46,749 bases of DNA, taken from assembly GCA_015295945.1 (NCBI GenBank), contig DVED01000163.1, positions 1 to 46,749 of the forward strand, written 5' to 3'. The DNA comes from Oscillatoriales cyanobacterium M59_W2019_021 (GTDB lineage: Bacteria; Cyanobacteriota; Cyanobacteriia; Cyanobacteriales; Geitlerinemataceae). Shown here in pieces: positions 42,344-46,749 of this stretch. Position 1 is the stretch's first letter; every line of letters starts with the position of its first letter. The notes under the pieces were generated by a model that did no database searches, was not told the origin of the DNA, and saw nothing but the letters and a program-made list of their open reading frames with translations. The translations under genes were made by a program, and so were the position numbers.

Positions 42344-44521
42344 TTATTTGAGATAAATCAATAAATTTAATCCCGGAATCGTCCGGGATAGCGTCCAAAA
42401 GAGGAGGGTGATGTAAAGCAAACCGAGTATCCATTGATACCACACCAAACTGGCGATCTCACCGGGTAAATGGGTGTCGCGCAGGCGAATATCGTTAAAG
42501 CCAAATTTGAATAAATTGTTGAGGCTAAAATCGTAGTAATTCAGCCAATTCCAGCGGCGATCGAGAAGGAGTGGCAGATAGCGTTCTCGAAATAACGGAT
42601 AGCGCGGTACGATCGGCAAGCGACCGATCGCGAGGCGCAATTGGCGGAGGGTTCCTTCTTCGACAAAGTAGGATAGCTCGAAAGATTCGCTCTCAAATTT
42701 GCGCCGATAAAGACTGCCTAAAAAACAGGTAGGAAGGGGAACTAAAATGGCTGCCAAACAGAGTAAGGTCAGCCAAGGTTGCGCGGAATTTCTGAAAATT
42801 GCCAGCAATCCGAAGGTACTCAAAATTATAAAACTGCCCAACATCCACAAGCTTTCTCCAAGGTGAGGAAGAGTCTGATGGGGAAGGTATTGTCGATCGC
42901 GATCGATCCACCAAAAAAGTCCGCTAAAATAGGCGATCGTCAACAATCCGATGCCGAAAACTAACCCAAAATTTGTTCCGTAGCAACTCAACCACAACAG
43001 TAAACTCAACCCCAACCAATCTAACCCCATGTCGAACCAACCGAATAGGGAGATGGGCAATCTAAAAACAAGGCGATCACGGACTTTGATATAGGTTGCT
43101 AGATCGATTTCATCCAAGTTTAAAATTTCGTTTGAATTGACGAAAGGCTGTTGTTTTCTATAGTTAAGAATTGCCGTAACTTGCTGTGGTGAAAATCCAA
43201 TTTTGGCAAGCGTTTCGGGATGGGCAGTATTGATATCGATGCCGCGAAATCGATCGCCTAATTCTTGCTGCCACAACCGAGCAATTTGATACTCAATTTG
43301 ATTGGCATCGGCAATTTGTTCTTGTATCCGAAAATTGCGAACCAGGTTTTGCAATAAATTTTCATTGCCTTGTAATGTAGGAATGGATAAGATTTTGCCA
43401 ATTTGACCCGGATTTCCAGTAATCGTCGCCCGATCGGAATCGAAATTTAGCTCGGCAATATTGAGATAAGCAGAATGGCTAAAACGGGTATCGCTAAAAT
43501 CCATTAATCCCCAAATATTTGCCCCTCTTAAGTTCACAGGTTGACTGAATAATGATTCTCGAAAGGTAATATTGGATAAAAATGTTGCTTCGGATAAAAA
43601 CAGAGCGCGATCGAAGTCAGATTTGGAAAATTGCGCTCGATCTTGCCAGTGAGTTTGAGAGAGATCGGCGTTTCCTTTCCAATGCGTGCGGGTGAAATTG
43701 GCGGCGCTGTCAAATTGTGCTTGATGAAAATTGACGGTATTTTCAAAGGTCGATCCGATAAAAATAGCATCACCTTTAAAGTGAACTCGCGCGAAATTAG
43801 ATTGGTCAAAAAAGATACTATTGCGAAAACGGGCGATCGCGCCGAAGCTGGCATCGGTGAGACTAAAAGGCTGACTGAATCGGGTTTCCGACCAATCGGC
43901 ATCGCGAGAAAAGATCGCGCCTTGGGCTTCTACGCGATCAAGAAAAAAGATATTGTTAAAATTAACAGAATCGAGAAATCGCGTATTTTTTAAAATTAAC
44001 CCACTTCTAAACACCGCAAGTTTTAAATTAGAAACATTATTTAACTGAGACTCATCTAAAATCAAGCGAGAAAGCGATCTCAGTTGAGAAATTCGACGGC
44101 GATCGCGCTGAAGTTGTTCTAACTCTTCCGGCGTGAATAATGGCGAGAGTGCCTGCCCGTATAGCGGCACTCTCAGCGCGAGCAAACTACCATCAAAAGA
44201 GCCTTTAACAATGGAATCGCTTAAATCTAAACTAACGTGAGACGATCGAGTGAGACGAGCTTGAAGTAAGCTGTAGAAGCGATCGCGAAATTCCGAGTTT
44301 TCCGATCTCAGATCGATCTCCAAATGTTTGAGATCGATGGTTTGGTTGCCGTTGTTTTGTTCTGGCAGTTTCAATCGTTCTTGCAATAATTCTACCGTTA
44401 AAATCGGGCGATCGACGGTCGCTGCCAGGGCGGTCTCTGGAGATAGACAACCCAAAATTAAGATTAAGAAAAGGGTAAAAATTAAACGGCTAACCAATCC
44501 CTGAATTGGTTTAAAAAACAT
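42344..44521 (-). CDS. Pentapeptide-repeat / helix-hairpin-helix membrane protein
   Basis: The 725-residue protein has several parts. A signal-type segment MFFKPIQGLVSRLIFTLFLI ends at ALAA (about 34). A long pentapeptide-repeat region (about 150-350) has runs such as ARFRNSIFFDQSNFARVHF and ADLSQTHWQDRAQFSKSDF. A helix-hairpin-helix-like unit follows, INTAHPETLAKIGFSPQQV and ILNYRKQQPFVNSNEIL (about 425-470). At least four membrane helices make up the C-terminal part (GLSLLLWLSCYG, LWMLGSFIILSTFGLLAIF, and others). I know pentapeptide proteins and HhH proteins separately; this order is unusual. It is likely exported N-terminus first, with the repeats outside the cytoplasm. Stand-alone gene. 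Confidence 0.82.
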   Translation of the reverse strand: MFFKPIQGLVSRLIFTLFLILILGCLSPETALAATVDRPILTVELLQERLKLPEQNNGNQTIDLKHLEIDLRSENSEFRDRFYSLLQARLTRSSHVSLDLSDSIVKGSFDGSLLALRVPLYGQALSPLFTPEELEQLQRDRRRISQLRSLSRLILDESQLNNVSNLKLAVFRSGLILKNTRFLDSVNFNNIFFLDRVEAQGAIFSRDADWSETRFSQPFSLTDASFGAIARFRNSIFFDQSNFARVHFKGDAIFIGSTFENTVNFHQAQFDSAANFTRTHWKGNADLSQTHWQDRAQFSKSDFDRALFLSEATFLSNITFRESLFSQPVNLRGANIWGLMDFSDTRFSHSAYLNIAELNFDSDRATITGNPGQIGKILSIPTLQGNENLLQNLVRNFRIQEQIADANQIEYQIARLWQQELGDRFRGIDINTAHPETLAKIGFSPQQVTAILNYRKQQPFVNSNEILNLDEIDLATYIKVRDRLVFRLPISLFGWFDMGLDWLGLSLLLWLSCYGTNFGLVFGIGLLTIAYFSGLFWWIDRDRQYLPHQTLPHLGESLWMLGSFIILSTFGLLAIFRNSAQPWLTLLCLAAILVPLPTCFLGSLYRRKFESESFELSYFVEEGTLRQLRLAIGRLPIVPRYPLFRERYLPLLLDRRWNWLNYYDFSLNNLFKFGFNDIRLRDTHLPGEIASLVWYQWILGLLYITLLFWTLSRTIPGLNLLIYLK

Positions 44522-44569
44522 TGGCGATCGTTGTCGGTGAGCGATCGTATTTTACTCCGAGAGTACCGC

Positions 44570-46096
44570 TTACTGCATGCGATCGAAGGTTCGGTACTGA
44601 ATCGCCTCGGCAACGTGTTGGGGTTTCAACGTCTCATCCCCAGCTAAATCGGCGATCGTGCGAGCCACTTTGAGAATGCGATCGGTCGCCCGTGCCGAAA
44701 GTCCCAATTTCCGGATCGCTCCTTCTAATAAATTGCGACTGCTATCGTCGAGTTGACACCACTGCCGCAAATGGCGACTTTGCATCTCTGCATTACAGCG
44801 AATGGTTTCGCTTTGAAATCGCTTCGCCGCCCGATCGCGCCCCGCTTGCACCCGTGCTCGTACCGTTTGCGAGTCTTCCCCCGTCGGGTGTTGGGTAATT
44901 TCCTCCGGTTTCAGGCGATTCACCGCCACTTGTAAATCGATGCGATCCATCAGCGGTCCCGACAGTCGCGCCCAATATTGTTCCCGGTGACGAGGCGAAC
45001 AGGTGCAGGGTTGAACGGGATCGCCGTAGTACCCGCAGGGACAGGGATTGGTGCTGGCAACCAGGGTAAATTGAGCGGGAAAACTCACCGATTGCCGGGT
45101 GCGAGAAATGCTGACATACCCGTCTTCGAGAGGTTGGCGCAAAAACTCCAAGACATCCCGCTTAAATTCCGTCAGTTCGTCGAGAAATAAGATCCCTCGG
45201 TGTGCCAGAGAAATTTCCCCTGGTTTGGGATAGCTGCCGCCTCCGACAAGGGAAGGTCCCGATGCCGAATGGTGGGGACTGCGAAACGGGCGATCGCTCA
45301 CCAGGAACCCGCGATCGCGCAACAACCCCGCCACCGAATACAACTGCGTCACCTCCAACGCCTCTGCCAACGTCAACGGCGGCAAAATCCCCGGCAACCG
45401 CCGCGCCAGCATCGTCTTCCCGCTTCCCGGCGGTCCGACGAAAATCAGGTTGTGTCCCCCCGCTGCCGCAATTTCCAGCGCCCTCCTGGCGTGAGTTTGC
45501 CCCTTCACTTCCTTCAAATCCAACCCGGCAAACCGACTTCCCGCCAACTCCTGCCGCGCATCCACTTTGACTGGAGAGTATGCTTCGGGACGGTTGAGGA
45601 AATCCGCCACATCCGCCAAACAGCTAAACCCATATACCGACAATCCTTCGACCACTGCCGCCTCTCGCGCGTTTCCCACAGGAACCACCAACCCGGAAAT
45701 CCCCATTTTCTGAGCGGCAGCAGCAATGGGAAGCACCCCCGCCACGGGACGCAAACTGCCATCGAGGGAAACTTCCCCTAAAAATAGGTAATCGCCTAAC
45801 AGTTGGGGGTTGACTTGTTCCGATGCCGCCAGAATGCCGATACTGATGGGTAAATCGAAGCTGGGTCCTTCTTTTCTGAGATCGGCAGGCGTAAGATTGA
45901 TGACAATGCGGCGTAGGGGGTACATATAGCCGGAGTTTTTCAGTGCCGCTTTCACCCGTTCTTTCGATTCCTGGACGGCAGTATCGGGCAATCCGACAAC
46001 GACAATTCCGGGTAAGCCGTTGGATACGTCGGTTTCGACTCCTACTTTGACTGCATCGATGCCAATAAGGGCAGCACTCCAAACTCTCGCCAGCAC
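44570..46096 (-). CDS. comM: YifB/ComM family Mg-chelatase-like AAA+ ATPase
   Basis: The 508-residue hexameric ATPase begins VLARVWSAALIGIDAVKVGV, with LPGIVVVGLPDTAVQESKERVKAALKN. The AAA domain follows with Walker A VGPPGSGKT, Walker B GILFLDE and STNPCPCGYYGDP. The C-terminal RHLRQWCQLDDSSRNLL and RATDRILKVARTIADL are typical. ComM helps branch migration during natural transformation. I choose GTG 46096: GAAAGGA lies about eight bases before it and the length fits the family. The longer frame from 46231 would translate a dispersed inverted repeat. Confidence 0.93.
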   Translation of the reverse strand: MLARVWSAALIGIDAVKVGVETDVSNGLPGIVVVGLPDTAVQESKERVKAALKNSGYMYPLRRIVINLTPADLRKEGPSFDLPISIGILAASEQVNPQLLGDYLFLGEVSLDGSLRPVAGVLPIAAAAQKMGISGLVVPVGNAREAAVVEGLSVYGFSCLADVADFLNRPEAYSPVKVDARQELAGSRFAGLDLKEVKGQTHARRALEIAAAGGHNLIFVGPPGSGKTMLARRLPGILPPLTLAEALEVTQLYSVAGLLRDRGFLVSDRPFRSPHHSASGPSLVGGGSYPKPGEISLAHRGILFLDELTEFKRDVLEFLRQPLEDGYVSISRTRQSVSFPAQFTLVASTNPCPCGYYGDPVQPCTCSPRHREQYWARLSGPLMDRIDLQVAVNRLKPEEITQHPTGEDSQTVRARVQAGRDRAAKRFQSETIRCNAEMQSRHLRQWCQLDDSSRNLLEGAIRKLGLSARATDRILKVARTIADLAGDETLKPQHVAEAIQYRTFDRMQ

Positions 46097-46160
46097 GCCG
46101 TTCGTTCCTTTCTCGCGACTTTCAATCCCACCATAGCCGATCTCATCGATCAGATCGTCG

Positions 46161-46262
46161 GGATAGGACTTACGCAAGGGTGCTACATCTGTAGGGAGAG
46201 GGGTCTGACCCTCAGTGCATTCATTCGCCAACAGCTTCAGGGCATTCGCCCCTACAGATGGT
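46161..46262. repeat. Dispersed repeat with CATCTGTAGGG inverted ends
   Basis: CATCTGTAGGG (46186-46196) and CCCTACAGATG (46250-46260) are perfect 11-bp arms. The left flank GATAGGACTTACGCA resembles a motif frequent beside cyanobacterial repeats. It lies between comM and the XRE gene. Confidence 0.7.
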
Positions 46263-46280
46263 GGTTTAAAGGTCGATTTG

Positions 46281-46499
46281 TTATTTTTTGCCCAATGCGA
46301 TCGACTCGCGCACGGCTTGTTCTAATTCGGCTTCGGAACACCGATACAAGTCCCGCAACCGGAAAACTTGCCAAACTTCCATTTTTGGCGTCGTTCGACC
46401 TTTTTCCCAGTTGCGGATAGAAGACTCAGAGCATTGGAGTATATTTGCTACCTCGATGAGTTTTATCCCGACCCGATCTCTCAATGCCTTCAAATCCAT
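46281..46499 (-). CDS. XRE-family helix-turn-helix protein
   Basis: The 72-residue protein is almost entirely a helix-turn-helix of the Cro/C1/XRE type: LRDRVGIKLIEVANILQCSE, SSIRNWEKGRTTPKMEVWQ and VFRLRDLYRCSEAELEQAV. The recognition helix SSIRNWEKGRT is clear. Such small regulators in cyanobacteria often stand alone or belong to toxin-antitoxin or phage-type control, but no partner is visible before the window edge. Its target is unknown. It is followed (leftward) by a palindromic repeat and comM. Confidence 0.88.
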   Translation of the reverse strand: MDLKALRDRVGIKLIEVANILQCSESSIRNWEKGRTTPKMEVWQVFRLRDLYRCSEAELEQAVRESIALGKK

Positions 46500-46549
46500 A
46501 CACGCTTCAACCCACTCGCGGATGCTACGTTAATTTTTAGCGCTAAGTA

Positions 46550-46578
46550 TTGACAAAAAAGTCCATGTGTACTTTAAT
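46550..46578 (+). promoter_or_regulatory. Predicted sigma70-type promoter
   Basis: TTGACA (46550-46555), a 17-base spacer and TTTAAT (46573-46578) make a good promoter reading rightward. It is followed by an inverted repeat GGCGCTAG (46591-46598)/CTAGCGCC (46621-46628). No gene is seen downstream before the window ends, so a small RNA or a gene beyond the edge is possible. Confidence 0.5.
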
Positions 46579-46590
46579 CATGCTTGAAAA

Positions 46591-46628
46591 GGCGCTAGAA
46601 CATCCCCGCCAAGAGATTTGCTAGCGCC
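46591..46628. repeat. Inverted repeat GGCGCTAG/CTAGCGCC
   Basis: Eight-bp perfect arms with a 22-base loop lie 13 bases downstream of the predicted -10 box. Confidence 0.6.
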
Positions 46629-46653
46629 CTAGAGTTCCTTATGTTTAACAAGG

Positions 46654-46691
46654 ATTTGACATACTCACCGCCCTAAAGGATCGGTGATTCT
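46654..46691. mobile_element. Probable right end of IS200/IS605-type (tnpB) element
   Basis: TTTGACATACTCACCG, then CCCTAAAGGAT and CGGTGATTCTT, form the hairpin CACCG (46666-46670)/CGGTG (46682-46686). This end sequence is familiar from tnpB-bearing IS200/IS605-family elements in cyanobacteria, where it lies just past the tnpB stop. The element body would extend beyond the window. Confidence 0.5.
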
Positions 46692-46749
46692 TTACGTTTC
46701 ATTGACGGAAGCAACCGAGGTTGTCTTACTCTGTCTCGACGTACATTTA
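46692..46749 (-). CDS. Possible 3' end of tnpB (partial)
   Basis: Read leftward from the window edge, one frame is open for 18 codons (KCTSRQSKTTSVASVNET) and stops with TAA at 46694-46692, immediately before the IS-type hairpin. A Ser/Thr-rich tail after the zinc-ribbon is common at TnpB C-termini. Only the tail is inside the window, so the identity rests mainly on the adjacent hairpin. Confidence 0.35.
   Translation of the reverse strand, partial: KCTSRQSKTTSVASVNET

Noticed and set aside
46097-46231. 45-residue N-terminal extension of ComM
   Set aside because: The extension translates part of a dispersed inverted repeat. GTG 46096 has a ribosome binding site and matches family length.

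Overview
The window is about 46.7 kb of cyanobacterial chromosome. The HIP1 octamer GCGATCGC and its core CGATCG occur throughout. The content is also cyanobacterial: the photosystem II subunit Psb30/Ycf12, DUF4079, DUF1517 and TMEM14-type proteins, a DevBCA-type exporter, the plant/cyanobacterial LpxB-related protein, several Uma2 proteins and many dispersed palindromic repeats. No heterocyst-specific gene is certain, and the genus cannot be fixed from this sequence. No rRNA, tRNA or CRISPR array was seen.

Layout. 0.1-8.5 kb: a Uma2 protein; a membrane aminopropyltransferase-like gene broken by a one-base frameshift; DUF4079 and TMEM14 membrane proteins; a leftward cluster msrA - DUF1517 - lipoprotein; and two more Uma2 genes. 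8.6-13.3 kb: ftsH and the two subunits of a cytochrome bd (CioAB-like) oxidase. 13.5-15.6 kb: a small toxin-antitoxin island holding a xisI remnant, an antitoxin-like gene, a DUF433/DUF5615 pair and an MntA/HepT pair. Its pairs are preceded by related copies of one start-region sequence, and a last copy has lost its gene. 15.6-19.9 kb: a leftward devB-devC-devA exporter operon and a divergent tetR gene, with a perfect 17+1+17 bp palindrome between them. 19.9-24.8 kb: a B12-binding radical SAM protein, a YkgJ-like Cys-cluster protein, psb30 (46 codons) and ftsI. 25.2-30.9 kb: a PhoD-like phosphatase, a DUF4342 protein, a tiny HisKA-like protein with Tyr in place of the phospho-accepting His, a conserved hypothetical, and a free-standing EF-G domain IV-V protein. 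31.3-39.2 kb: an LpxB-related glycosyltransferase, purL, a CHAT-CHASE2 membrane protein and a YvcK/CofD-like protein. 39.5-46.5 kb: an MlaF/TGD3-type ATPase, a 47-residue membrane peptide, an aminopropyltransferase resembling plant thermospermine synthase, a pentapeptide-repeat/helix-hairpin-helix membrane protein, a ComM/YifB ATPase and an XRE regulator. At the extreme right edge there appears to be the end of an IS200/IS605-type (tnpB) element.

Most genes are housekeeping: cell wall, proteolysis, purine synthesis, respiration, envelope lipid traffic and export. The unusual content is the toxin-antitoxin island, three stripped-down or recombined proteins (Tyr-HisKA, EF-G IV-V, CHAT-CHASE2), equal 18-residue repeat arrays in the two coiled-coil arms of the DevB-like protein, and a dense set of dispersed repeats. 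One 29-bp repeat lies inside two unrelated genes and is translated in two different frames.
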